Assembly (NCBI GenBank): GCA_020852155.1
Contig: JADZBJ010000372.1
Location: 1-7,522 of the forward strand
Length of the DNA stretch: 7,522 nucleotides
Reading direction: 5' to 3'
Source of the DNA: Saprospiraceae bacterium
GTDB taxonomy: Bacteria; Bacteroidota; Bacteroidia; Chitinophagales; Saprospiraceae
Below, one piece after another: positions 1-7,369 of the stretch; within the stretch, counting starts at the first letter, position 1; every line of letters starts with the position of its first letter. Under the pieces are notes generated by a model, which made no database searches, had not been told where the DNA came from, and saw nothing but the letters and a program-made list of their open reading frames with translations. A program made the position numbers and the translations under genes.

Positions 1-2074
1 CCGAAGCTGTCGGGTTGTAAATTTCAATCGCCTTGTTGTTGCTTGATCCCTCTACATATTCAGAGATAAACAACTCCGTACAAGGAGCAGTGACGGCAGA
101 AATAGTGAAGTTGACATTAGATACATCAAAAAAGATGTTGTTTGAGCAACGCACCCAAATACGAGCCGTCGTGGTATTGATGTTGGGCATCGTCACACTT
201 TGCGTTCCGTCGTTAGGCGTAGCCGAAGCCAGGGTGGTAAACGTTGCGCCACCATCAGTGGTCAACAAGATATCCACGTTGGCGCAACTGATCGGTGCAG
301 CCGTCGTGCCAGCCACATCCCAGGTCACTGTTTGAGTGGAATTGCCCGCATAACTCACCGCAGTATTCGGTGATGTTACCAAAAATGGTCCGGCAGCAGC
401 TACTGTCGTTACCGTGTTGGAGGCTTCTCCGGTACAACCCGCTGTTGCAAAATTGTCGCGAGCCGTAACCCGGAAATTCATCGCGCGACCAATCGATGGC
501 AATTCTTCCCAGGTCGGGTTGACATTGGCAAACAGATCGGTGAGGTTCGGGAAATAGCGCGTTGGTGACGCGACCGGATCCAGTGAGCGGAACATGGGGC
601 CAGTCGTATTGGTCGAAGCTGGCGGCATGGTTTGCGCAGGAGAAGTCCATCCGTTAGTCTGGTCCCAACAATAGGTCAGGCTACCCGTTCCATCAGTTGC
701 AGAAGCCGTCAGGAAAAACGGTGTAGAAATCGGAATGTTATAGTTATTTAAAGCCGTGACTGTCGGTGCGCTATTCGCAACGGTAACTTCTACATCGCAA
801 GTGCGGGCTGCGACAAACGGCCGCATTTCAAACAAACTGGCTGTGCTGAAATAATCGTCGCTGTTCGGATGAACGTCTGGAGCGCAAATACCGGCATAAC
901 CCATGATGGTTGAGGCCGAACCCGGCTCAACTGCGGTTGCATCGTTCCGGTTACAGTTATTATACTGCGTGTGGTTGCCATTGAACTGGTGACCCATTTC
1001 GTGAGCCACATAGTCAATATCAAATGGGTCGCCTACCGGAGCGCCGCTACCGGTTACGCCCCTGGCTTTACTTGAATTGGAGCAAACCACGCCCAAACCA
1101 GCCAAACCACCCGAGTTCGTTCCGAAAACGTGACCAATATCATAATTGGCTGAACCGATAACGGCATCAGTATTGGTCTGATTTTCATTAATCATCGTAT
1201 TGGGAGCGCCGTTCGTGTACGGGTCAGTACCTGCATTGGTGTAAATGATCAGGTTGTTGTTGGCAACGATAATCATGCGCGAAGCAACATCCTTTTCAAA
1301 AACGCCATTCACACGGTTCATCGTGGTATTCATCGCAGCCAACGCGAGCGCTACTGTGCCGCCGTGAAACGTGGTATATTCACCAGTGCCGGCGAGGGCC
1401 AAACGGAATTCATGGCGAATACCGCAATCGCCGACAAACTCGGCGCCGTCCACACGTTCTGCGGTGTTCGATATGGTGACCATATCTTCATCTACGGTGC
1501 AGGAAATCCTGTCGCCCGTATTTTTGACAAAGTCACGCTTGTAATAAGCGATATAATCCTGGGTGTTACCCGCAGCGTAAGGGTCAATGAAAACGCTGTT
1601 GCCGCCGCCATAAGTCATGGCGTGGAATCCGTGCGGCGTAACGTCCAGCTTCACCAGCATAGAACGCTGCGCTACATTGTAGCCTGTGTAAGTACGGATT
1701 TCAGGATACTGCGCGGCAAGGGCAGGCGCCATCACCGGAGAATACCAAATTTTGAAAGTACTGAACGTACCGTCGGGGTTAGGCAATGAAATTTCCTGGC
1801 CATTGTTGTCGGCATACAGGTTGGCTTCTTTGGGTGCATTGGCCAAATGAGCCGACATAGACGTCAGGTCAAGACGCACGGTCCGGTAGTGCTGCGGAAC
1901 AATCAATCGCTGATTGTTTTCAGCAGCAATAGCCGATTCATTGATGTCTTGCCAGAAATTTTGAGTATTCTGCTGCGCTGTAAGGAGGGCAGGCATCATA
2001 GCGATGGCACAAAGAATACTAAATAGCGCCTTACTTGCCTTGATGGCAAGTGACAAGTGTAGAGTTCCTTTCAT
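1..2074 (-). CDS. Secreted reprolysin-like zinc metalloprotease, C-terminus cut by the window edge
   Basis: Reading the minus strand from the ATG at 2074 gives 691 codons with no stop, running off the left edge. Residues 1-33 are a signal peptide, with likely cleavage at LLTA|QQ. Residues 34 to about 215 resemble the propeptide of Bacteroidota reprolysins. The catalytic domain spans about 220-430: it carries HEMGHQFNGNH at 358-368 (zinc ligands H358, H362, H368; catalytic base E359) and a Met-turn, STIMGYAG, with M391. This is the metzincin arrangement, so a secreted endopeptidase is expected; the substrate is unknown. After it come an Ig/cadherin-like stretch from about 433, a beta-rich module at about 564-660, and from C665 the start of a lamin-tail-like domain (LFISEYVEGSSNNKAIEIYN). 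The usual metzincin glycine (third residue after the second His) is Asn365. A T9SS sorting domain may follow beyond the edge. The protease call is firm; the later domain names are less certain. Confidence 0.93.
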   Translation of the reverse strand, partial: MKGTLHLSLAIKASKALFSILCAIAMMPALLTAQQNTQNFWQDINESAIAAENNQRLIVPQHYRTVRLDLTSMSAHLANAPKEANLYADNNGQEISLPNPDGTFSTFKIWYSPVMAPALAAQYPEIRTYTGYNVAQRSMLVKLDVTPHGFHAMTYGGGNSVFIDPYAAGNTQDYIAYYKRDFVKNTGDRISCTVDEDMVTISNTAERVDGAEFVGDCGIRHEFRLALAGTGEYTTFHGGTVALALAAMNTTMNRVNGVFEKDVASRMIIVANNNLIIYTNAGTDPYTNGAPNTMINENQTNTDAVIGSANYDIGHVFGTNSGGLAGLGVVCSNSSKARGVTGSGAPVGDPFDIDYVAHEMGHQFNGNHTQYNNCNRNDATAVEPGSASTIMGYAGICAPDVHPNSDDYFSTASLFEMRPFVAARTCDVEVTVANSAPTVTALNNYNIPISTPFFLTASATDGTGSLTYCWDQTNGWTSPAQTMPPASTNTTGPMFRSLDPVASPTRYFPNLTDLFANVNPTWEELPSIGRAMNFRVTARDNFATAGCTGEASNTVTTVAAAGPFLVTSPNTAVSYAGNSTQTVTWDVAGTTAAPISCANVDILLTTDGGATFTTLASATPNDGTQSVTMPNINTTTARIWVRCSNNIFFDVSNVNFTISAVTAPCTELFISEYVEGSSNNKAIEIYNPTAS

Positions 2075-2457
2075 GAAATTAAAGATTATAAAAGCCTCAA
2101 ACAAAAAATTGAAGGCATAAAATTTGCGGCAAAAGTAACGCCACAATTTGCTTTTTTAATAGCTCTCAGTATTAAATATTCCGCACATGTCCCAAACGAG
2201 CCAAAAACATGAGCCAGAATGCATGAAAATGCAATTTTTCAAAAAAATGTGCTTTTTTTTACTGTAAATACAAACTTTTCAGGAAACTTTCAGCGTCATA
2301 TTTGCATTATACACAAATCGAATGCGGTGAAAACCATTGCACTCGCCTGGCGATGAACCAGCCCCCTTTTCTTATCATTAAAAACCTGCTCACTTCAGGC
2401 AGCGAATTCAACTGAAAACGCGCCTCATTGACAAGCATATTACAAAATTTTTTCGCT
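2075..2457. other. Divergent intergenic region between the metalloprotease gene and rpoD
   Basis: This 383-bp AT-rich region must hold the start signals of both divergent genes. Toward the protease there is the TACTTTTG octamer at 2130-2137. Toward rpoD the best match is CATATTTG at 2297-2304, one base off TAnnTTTG and without a convincing -33 partner. The middle carries a small perfect hairpin, TGCAT-GAAA-ATGCA at 2220-2233, and alternating homopolymer runs, A7 at 2241-2247 and T8 at 2253-2260, which could bend the DNA or hinder strand pairing. A 20-codon ORF (2353-2415) precedes rpoD and may be chance. No structured RNA or riboswitch was recognised. Confidence 0.6.
2130..2137 (-). promoter_or_regulatory. 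Candidate -7 promoter element for the metalloprotease gene
   Basis: On the minus strand this octamer reads TACTTTTG, a full match to the Bacteroidota -7 consensus TAnnTTTG. It lies about 55 bases upstream of the metalloprotease ATG, a sensible distance for a short leader. No clear TTG-type -33 element is present at the usual 17-23 base spacing, where the sequence is an A/T-rich run. It is therefore only a plausible half-site. Confidence 0.35.
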
Positions 2458-3324
2458 ATGCGCCAGCTTAAAATTGCTCACAAAATCACCACCCGCGAAA
2501 GTCAGGCGCTGGACAAGTACCTGAACGAAATCAGCAAGCTGCCCATGCTGACGCCCGACGAGGAGGTGCGCCTGGCTCGTCGCATCCGCGAAGGCGATCA
2601 GGATGCGCTCGATGATATGACGAAAGGTAACCTGCGCTTCGTGGTTTCCGTAGCCAAACAGTACCAAAATCAGGGACTTAGCCTGTCTGACCTCATCAAT
2701 GAGGGCAACGTGGGGCTAATCAAGGCTGCCCGTCGTTTTGACGAAACCAAAGGCTTTAAATTCATCTCTTACGCCGTCTGGTGGATTCGTCAAAGCATCC
2801 TCCAGGCTATTGTCGAAAATAGCCGTATTGTCCGTATGCCGGTCAACAAAGCCGGCTCATACAACAAGGTCAACGAAGCATATATCTCATTCGTTCAGGA
2901 ATTCGAACGCGACCCGTCGGATGAAGAGCTGGCCGAATTGCTCGGTATGTCCGAACGCGAAGTCAACAACCTGCTGCGCAGCGGATCGCGTCACGTTTCG
3001 CTCGATGCGCCGCTGGGTGGCAACGAAGACGCCGACGCGACCATGCTCGACATGATGTCGCTGGAAGACGCCGCCGACCCGGATGCAGCCATCATGGAAC
3101 AGTCGCTGCGCGATGAAGTAGCCCTTGGCCTGAATATTCTTTCGCCCAGAGAAATTGAGGTTGTGTCCTCCTATTATGGCCTGAACGGCTACAATGCCCT
3201 GACACTCGACGAGATCGCAGAGTTGTATGATCTCACTCGTGAACGCGTACGTCAAATCCGCGAACGCGCCATTCGCCGCCTGCGCAAACAACACAGCAAC
3301 GAACTGAAAATGTACCTTGGTTAG
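2458..3324 (+). CDS. rpoD: Primary RNA polymerase sigma factor (sigma-70 family, RpoD/SigA)
   Basis: The 288-aa product is the promoter-recognition subunit of RNA polymerase. It begins MRQLKIAHKITTRES, the usual start of the Bacteroidota primary sigma factor, which lacks region 1.1. Region 1.2 covers about residues 14-48. Region 2 covers about 50-125, with NLRFVVSVAKQYQNQGLSL and the DNA-melting/-10 helix around FKFISYAVWWIRQSILQAI (100-118). Region 3 lies at about 126-200. Region 4 has a helix-turn-helix at about 248-270, ending DLTRERVRQIRERAIRRL, which binds the upstream promoter element. The ATG at 2458 is preferred over an in-frame TTG at 2428, because the extra 10 residues do not belong to the family and the ATG gives the conserved N-terminus. 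No clear ribosome binding site precedes it. It is probably the housekeeping sigma; a close paralogue elsewhere in the genome cannot be excluded. Confidence 0.96.
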   Translation: MRQLKIAHKITTRESQALDKYLNEISKLPMLTPDEEVRLARRIREGDQDALDDMTKGNLRFVVSVAKQYQNQGLSLSDLINEGNVGLIKAARRFDETKGFKFISYAVWWIRQSILQAIVENSRIVRMPVNKAGSYNKVNEAYISFVQEFERDPSDEELAELLGMSEREVNNLLRSGSRHVSLDAPLGGNEDADATMLDMMSLEDAADPDAAIMEQSLRDEVALGLNILSPREIEVVSSYYGLNGYNALTLDEIAELYDLTRERVRQIRERAIRRLRKQHSNELKMYLG

Positions 3325-3331
3325 TGAGTTA

Positions 3332-3407
3332 TTAGTGGTTAGCGGTAAGTGATTAGTTTTTTAATTCAACAAGTTATGAAAACTAATCACTCACCGCTAA
3401 CCACTAA
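3332..3407. repeat. Imperfect 29-bp inverted repeat made of 7-base units
   Basis: The left arm at 3332-3360 and the right arm at 3379-3407 are complementary at 28 of 29 positions, the exception being an A/C mismatch. They are separated by an 18-base loop. Each arm is built of degenerate heptads: TTAGTGG, TTAGCGG, TAAGTGA and TTAGTTT on the left, with their complements on the right. A looser continuation of the pairing reaches from the rpoD stop codon to about 3420. The transcript would form a long hairpin just after rpoD. There is a T-run inside the loop edge (3357-3362) and another at 3430-3435, but neither directly follows the stem, so a classical intrinsic terminator is not shown. An interspersed repeat of REP/MITE-like character is the other reading. 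Confidence 0.85.
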
Positions 3408-3437
3408 CCACTCATTCACTGGTTTGTCATTTTTTAG

Positions 3438-3468
3438 TTTGATGTGTACAGCGATGCCATGAAGTTTG
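3438..3468 (+). promoter_or_regulatory. Candidate Bacteroidota-type promoter for the downstream secreted-protein genes
   Basis: TTTG at 3438-3441 is followed after 19 bases by GAAGTTTG at 3461-3468, one base off the -7 consensus TAnnTTTG. The spacing is typical of Bacteroidota sigma-A promoters. Transcription would start around 3474, leaving a leader of about 30 bases before the ATG at 3506. The site lies after the palindrome and before three closely spaced co-directional genes, where a promoter is expected. The evidence is motif matching only. Confidence 0.4.
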
Positions 3469-3505
3469 CATCTTGCAAGCCTTTTCACAACTTAATTTTT
3501 GAACC

Positions 3506-4567
3506 ATGGGTCGTTTATACTTTTCTATTTTGCTAATTGGCAGCATGTTCTGTGTAGCCCGGGCGCAAAAGCCTGCTTCTGCCAACATCATTTTACTGTC
3601 GCATGATTTTCAGCCGGGGCTTGATAATATTCCGCCTACGGACACCATGCTACCTGCGCCAAATGGCGATGACCAGCAATGGGTAAATTATGATGCCGAC
3701 CTCCTTTTCGGCAATTGCCTGTTGAATGAAATAACACCTGGCGGCTGGTTTTGGGAAAGCGATTTAGGCGTACTTAATCCCAGTCAATCCAACAATTTCG
3801 CTGTCACCAGTTGTTCCTATCATCCCGATTTTCCCGATTTACCAGCGATGAACTGGCTCATTTTGCCGCCGTTGACCATTCCTGATACCAATTATTTTTT
3901 GAGTTGGAAATCGCTTTCCTTCTACGGCCCGCACTGGATGGATGGTTATAAGGTATTAGTATCCTCAACCAATAATGTCCCCGAATCCGGCGCCTTCACG
4001 GATACTATATTCAAGGCCGCAGAGATGATCTCCACTACCGTGAATTTCTCGCTTGATGTGAGTAAATATACTTTCTCGCCAGGTTACATCCACGCCGCCG
4101 CTTACACCGATACGAGTTATTATTTTAAAGATTTTTCACAAGGCCCGCCCTTTTACCACGGGCGCCTGGAACCTCATAAAGTCCGCCTGAAAAATTACGC
4201 CGGGCAAAAAATCTACATCGCGTTTTTACACGATTCCACCGACGACGACAAACTCCAGATTGACGACATACTCGTTGCCCAGAAAACAACTTCGCAAACG
4301 CCTGATTTTCAGTTATTAAATCAGTTTCAGGTGTTTCCCAATCCGGCAAATTCCAGCGCGTGGTGTACTTGGGAATTGGCTGCGCCCATTCATGTCACAC
4401 TTCAACTTGCCGACGCAACAGGACAGGTTTTGCAGGAAATATCATTACCTGCGCAATCATCGGTGAACTATCGTTTTGATGTCTCTGCCCTGCCGTCAGG
4501 TATGTATTACTGCACCCTTTCCAGTGCACAGGGTAAAGCCGTCAGGAAACTGGTGGTGACCAGGTAA
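3506..4567 (+). CDS. Secreted cleaved-adhesin/jelly-roll-like protein with type A T9SS sorting domain
   Basis: This is a 353-aa exported protein. Residues 1-20 form a signal peptide (hydrophobic core YFSILLIGSMFCV, likely cleavage ARA|QK). Residues of about 28-258 look like one beta-sandwich of the cleaved-adhesin/choice-of-anchor J kind: a GGWFWESD stretch at 79-86, NWLILPPL at 116-123, and a closing YIAFLHDSTDDDKLQIDDI at 237-255, the typical end of this fold. Residues of about 270-353 are a type A T9SS C-terminal domain: FQVFPNPANSS at 274-284, then DATGQVL, LPSGMYYCTLSS and a final KLVVTR. By family knowledge the protein crosses the inner membrane by Sec and the outer membrane by T9SS, after which the domain is removed and the protein is attached to the surface or released. 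No catalytic motif is seen, so adhesion or carbohydrate binding is only a guess. It has no obvious Shine-Dalgarno sequence and is probably co-transcribed with the next gene, 41 bp away. Confidence 0.88.
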   Translation: MGRLYFSILLIGSMFCVARAQKPASANIILLSHDFQPGLDNIPPTDTMLPAPNGDDQQWVNYDADLLFGNCLLNEITPGGWFWESDLGVLNPSQSNNFAVTSCSYHPDFPDLPAMNWLILPPLTIPDTNYFLSWKSLSFYGPHWMDGYKVLVSSTNNVPESGAFTDTIFKAAEMISTTVNFSLDVSKYTFSPGYIHAAAYTDTSYYFKDFSQGPPFYHGRLEPHKVRLKNYAGQKIYIAFLHDSTDDDKLQIDDILVAQKTTSQTPDFQLLNQFQVFPNPANSSAWCTWELAAPIHVTLQLADATGQVLQEISLPAQSSVNYRFDVSALPSGMYYCTLSSAQGKAVRKLVVTR

Positions 4568-4608
4568 TTATACTGCTTATTGTTTCATCATCATACCATC
4601 CCCCTCCC

Positions 4609-7338
4609 ATGAAGCATTTGCTCACTTTTTTGCTTGTTACGATCACCAGCACAGCCTTGTGGGCAACGCACAACCGCGCGGGCGAAATCCATATTGAACA
4701 AATCGGCCCGCTAACCATACGGGCGACCATCATTACCTGGACAAAAACCAGCAGCGTCAATGCCGACCGCGATACCCTGAATATCTGTTGGGGCGACGGT
4801 ACACCCTGCGAACCGGTACTCCGCTCGAATGGCGGCGGCTCGGGCGTACCATTAGCCAACGACATCAAGTACAATACGTATGTGGCGATACACACTTTTG
4901 CAGGACCGGCCACCTATCGCATTTCCATGACCGACCCTAACCGTGTGGGCGGCATTATCAATGTCAATCCACCGGCTTCGGATAATGTGCCTTTTCACAT
5001 TGAAACGATCTATACCTTCCAGGATCAGCAATTTGGCGGAAGCAACACAACACCCTACTTGCTGCAACAGCCTATTGATACCGCCTGTGTCGGGCGCGTG
5101 TTCAAGCACAGCCCGAATGCATACGACAAGGATGGCGACAGCCTGTCTTACAAGTTTATTGTACCGCTTTTTGCCGTAGGCGGACAGGTACCCAACTACA
5201 CCTTTCCGAATCAGGTAGGCGGCGGGAATAATTCACTGAGCATTAATGTCCATACCGGGGAAATTATCTGGAATAGCCCGGCCGTGGAAGGCGACTACAA
5301 CCTGGCGTTTATCGTCATCAGCTGGCGCAATGGCGTACCGATAGACACGACTATTCGCGACATGCAGATTTTCGTGGAAAAATGTAATAATAATCCGCCC
5401 GTAGTCACCTCCAAAAGCAAGGTTTGCGTCATCGCCGGTGATACGCTACGCCTGGATGTATCGGCCACCGACCCGGATAATGGCCAACTGGTGCGACTGT
5501 CTGCCATTGGCGGGCCGCTCACCTCTGTGGTCAGCAAGGCTACTTTTACCGCACCGGCTACTGCGCAAACACCGCCCGTAAATGGCTTTTTTGAATGGCC
5601 CACGGTCTGCGAGCACATTTCCAACCAACCTTATTCGGTCGTTTTCAAAGCAGTAGATTCACTGTCAAAGCCTCAGTTGGCCGACCTGAAAATACTGGAA
5701 ATCGAAGTCATAGGCCCGGCGCCAACAGGCCTGGATGCTACGAGCGGTCAGGGATTTATTGAACTCTCGTGGGATAACCCTTACGCTTGCGAAGATGCCG
5801 CCGACAATTATTTCCTGGCATTTTCGGTGTGGCGTCGGGAAAGCAGCAATCCATTCATACCAGATACTTGCGAGACAGGTCTGGCAGGGCGCGGCTATAC
5901 GCGCATTGTTTTTGCCACAAAACAGGTTCAAAACGGGCGATATTACTTCAAAGACAATAATGTCAACCAGGGCATCACGTATTGCTACCGAATTGTAGCC
6001 ATGTTTGCCCGGCGTTCGGCGGGCGGGTATCCTTACAACATCGTCGAGGGGCAGCCTTCGGCTGAAGCCTGCGCCCAATTGCCTCGTTCACTGCCCATCA
6101 TTACCAACGTATCGGTTGAAAGCACCGATCCGACCAACGGACAAATGGAAATACGCTGGTCGAAACCCCTGGCTTCTGACCTCGATACTGTGATTAACTT
6201 CGGCCCTTACCGCTATCAACTGTTGCGTGGCAATGGGTTTTCGGGCGGAGCGCTGACGGCCGTTCCCGGCGCATCATTTGTCGCCAATCAGTTTTGGCAA
6301 GCCAACGATACCATTTTCAGGTTTGATACAGGTTTGAACACAACCAGCCAACCCTATCATTATGCCGTTGCATTTTACGTGAAGGGCGATCAAACGCCTC
6401 TGGGCAATACCAACACTGCTTCATCTGTCTTTTTAAATGTCAACTCCACCGACCAAACCAACCTGCTTTCATGGGAGCACAAAGTGCCCTGGAACAATTA
6501 CCGATACGACGTTTACCGAAAAAATGACCTGACGGGCCAGTTTGACAGTATCGGCAGCAGCGATACGCGCGCTTATGCCGACCGCGGTCTTGTGAATGGC
6601 AAAGAGTACTGTTACCTTGTCAAAAGTGTCGGGACTTATAGCGTCGGCGGGTTGGCCAACCCACTCATCAACTGGTCACAGGAAGATTGCGGCGTGCCCA
6701 TTGACACGATTCCGCCTTGCCCGCCCATGCTGACCGTTACTAACCTGTGCGACCAGCCTGACGCAGACGTGGACGGCCCTCCTTTCGTCAACCAGTTGTC
6801 GTGGACCAACCCGAATGTTACCTGCACCGGCACCGACGATGTCGTTCAGTATCGAATCTGGTCGGCCAGCGCCGAAGGGCAGCCCTTAACGCCATTTAAA
6901 ACAGTAGAAGGCGCCACCGCGCTTCAGGAGGCTATTTCGGGACCTGAACTGGCCGGATGTTTTGCTGTTTCGGCGCTTGACTCGGTCGGCAATGAAAGCG
7001 CGCTGAGTAACATCGTTTGCAAGGATAATTGCCCGCGCTACGAGTTGCCTAACACATTTACCCCTAATGGCGACGACGCCAATGAAACATTCAGGCCATT
7101 CCCGGGTTATCGTTTTGTTGAAAGCATTGATTTACAGGTTTTTAACCGCTGGGGAAACCTTGTTTTTTCTACTACAAATCCTGAAATCAACTGGACTGGC
7201 GAGAACCAGCAAGGGAATGCGCTGGCTGAAGGAACTTATTTTTATGTTTGCCGGGTGTACGAACGACGGGTTACCGGCACCGTGCTCCGACCTGATGTAT
7301 TCAGTGGTTATATTGAACTGATTCGATCAGGTAACTAA
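4609..7338 (+). CDS. Large modular secreted protein with FnIII-like modules and type B T9SS (gliding-motility-associated) C-terminal domain
   Basis: This 909-aa protein begins with a signal peptide (cleavage near ALWA|TH, residue 19). Residues 20 to about 260 form a beta-rich Bacteroidota extracellular region starting THNRAGEI. It includes a PKD-like CWGDGTP stretch and a calcium-site-like DKDGDS at 173-178 followed by a cadherin-like YNLAF segment. Another Ig/cadherin-like module starts at about 263 (ATDPDNGQ). Four fibronectin III-like modules follow, at about 371-490, 495-610, 612-700 and 702-810; modules 1 and 4 share LSWxNP followed by Cys. Residues 812-909 are the CHU_C/gliding-motility-associated C-terminal domain (LPNTFTPNGDD at 813-823, FNRWGNLVF, GTYFYVCRVYE). 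This is a type B T9SS signal, so the protein should be exported across the outer membrane. No enzyme motif is visible, and a structural or adhesive surface role is inferred. A motility role should not be assumed from the domain name. Confidence 0.92.
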   Translation: MKHLLTFLLVTITSTALWATHNRAGEIHIEQIGPLTIRATIITWTKTSSVNADRDTLNICWGDGTPCEPVLRSNGGGSGVPLANDIKYNTYVAIHTFAGPATYRISMTDPNRVGGIINVNPPASDNVPFHIETIYTFQDQQFGGSNTTPYLLQQPIDTACVGRVFKHSPNAYDKDGDSLSYKFIVPLFAVGGQVPNYTFPNQVGGGNNSLSINVHTGEIIWNSPAVEGDYNLAFIVISWRNGVPIDTTIRDMQIFVEKCNNNPPVVTSKSKVCVIAGDTLRLDVSATDPDNGQLVRLSAIGGPLTSVVSKATFTAPATAQTPPVNGFFEWPTVCEHISNQPYSVVFKAVDSLSKPQLADLKILEIEVIGPAPTGLDATSGQGFIELSWDNPYACEDAADNYFLAFSVWRRESSNPFIPDTCETGLAGRGYTRIVFATKQVQNGRYYFKDNNVNQGITYCYRIVAMFARRSAGGYPYNIVEGQPSAEACAQLPRSLPIITNVSVESTDPTNGQMEIRWSKPLASDLDTVINFGPYRYQLLRGNGFSGGALTAVPGASFVANQFWQANDTIFRFDTGLNTTSQPYHYAVAFYVKGDQTPLGNTNTASSVFLNVNSTDQTNLLSWEHKVPWNNYRYDVYRKNDLTGQFDSIGSSDTRAYADRGLVNGKEYCYLVKSVGTYSVGGLANPLINWSQEDCGVPIDTIPPCPPMLTVTNLCDQPDADVDGPPFVNQLSWTNPNVTCTGTDDVVQYRIWSASAEGQPLTPFKTVEGATALQEAISGPELAGCFAVSALDSVGNESALSNIVCKDNCPRYELPNTFTPNGDDANETFRPFPGYRFVESIDLQVFNRWGNLVFSTTNPEINWTGENQQGNALAEGTYFYVCRVYERRVTGTVLRPDVFSGYIELIRSGN

Positions 7339-7369
7339 GGGATTTCCCCGCTTGCTACCAAACAATACT

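Noticed and set aside
255..650. 131-codon minus-strand open frame
   Set aside because: It is in a different frame from the metalloprotease, which reads through continuously on the same strand, and the product is Cys-rich and low in sense.
1364..1789. 141-codon plus-strand open frame
   Set aside because: It lies fully antisense to the metalloprotease catalytic and propeptide region, and its translation has no recognisable features.
2034..2050. Perfect CTTGCC-TTGAT-GGCAAG hairpin near the metalloprotease start
   Set aside because: It lies inside the signal-peptide coding sequence, and a 6-bp stem of this kind is expected by chance in several kilobases. No regulatory context supports it.
2428..2433. 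TTGACA as a proteobacterial-type -35 box for rpoD
   Set aside because: There is no matching -10 box at proper spacing before the start codon, and Bacteroidota use a different promoter consensus.
2428..2457. TTG start giving a 298-aa sigma factor
   Set aside because: The 10 extra residues do not fit the family, while the ATG at 2458 gives the conserved MRQLKI start. TTG starts are also less likely.
2887..3294. 135-codon minus-strand open frame within rpoD
   Set aside because: It is antisense to a highly conserved gene, and codon constraint of rpoD explains the lack of stops.
3357..3435. Intrinsic terminator for rpoD
   Set aside because: The hairpin is real, but no T-run directly follows its 3' arm and the stem is not GC-rich at the base, so it is listed as a repeat rather than a terminator.
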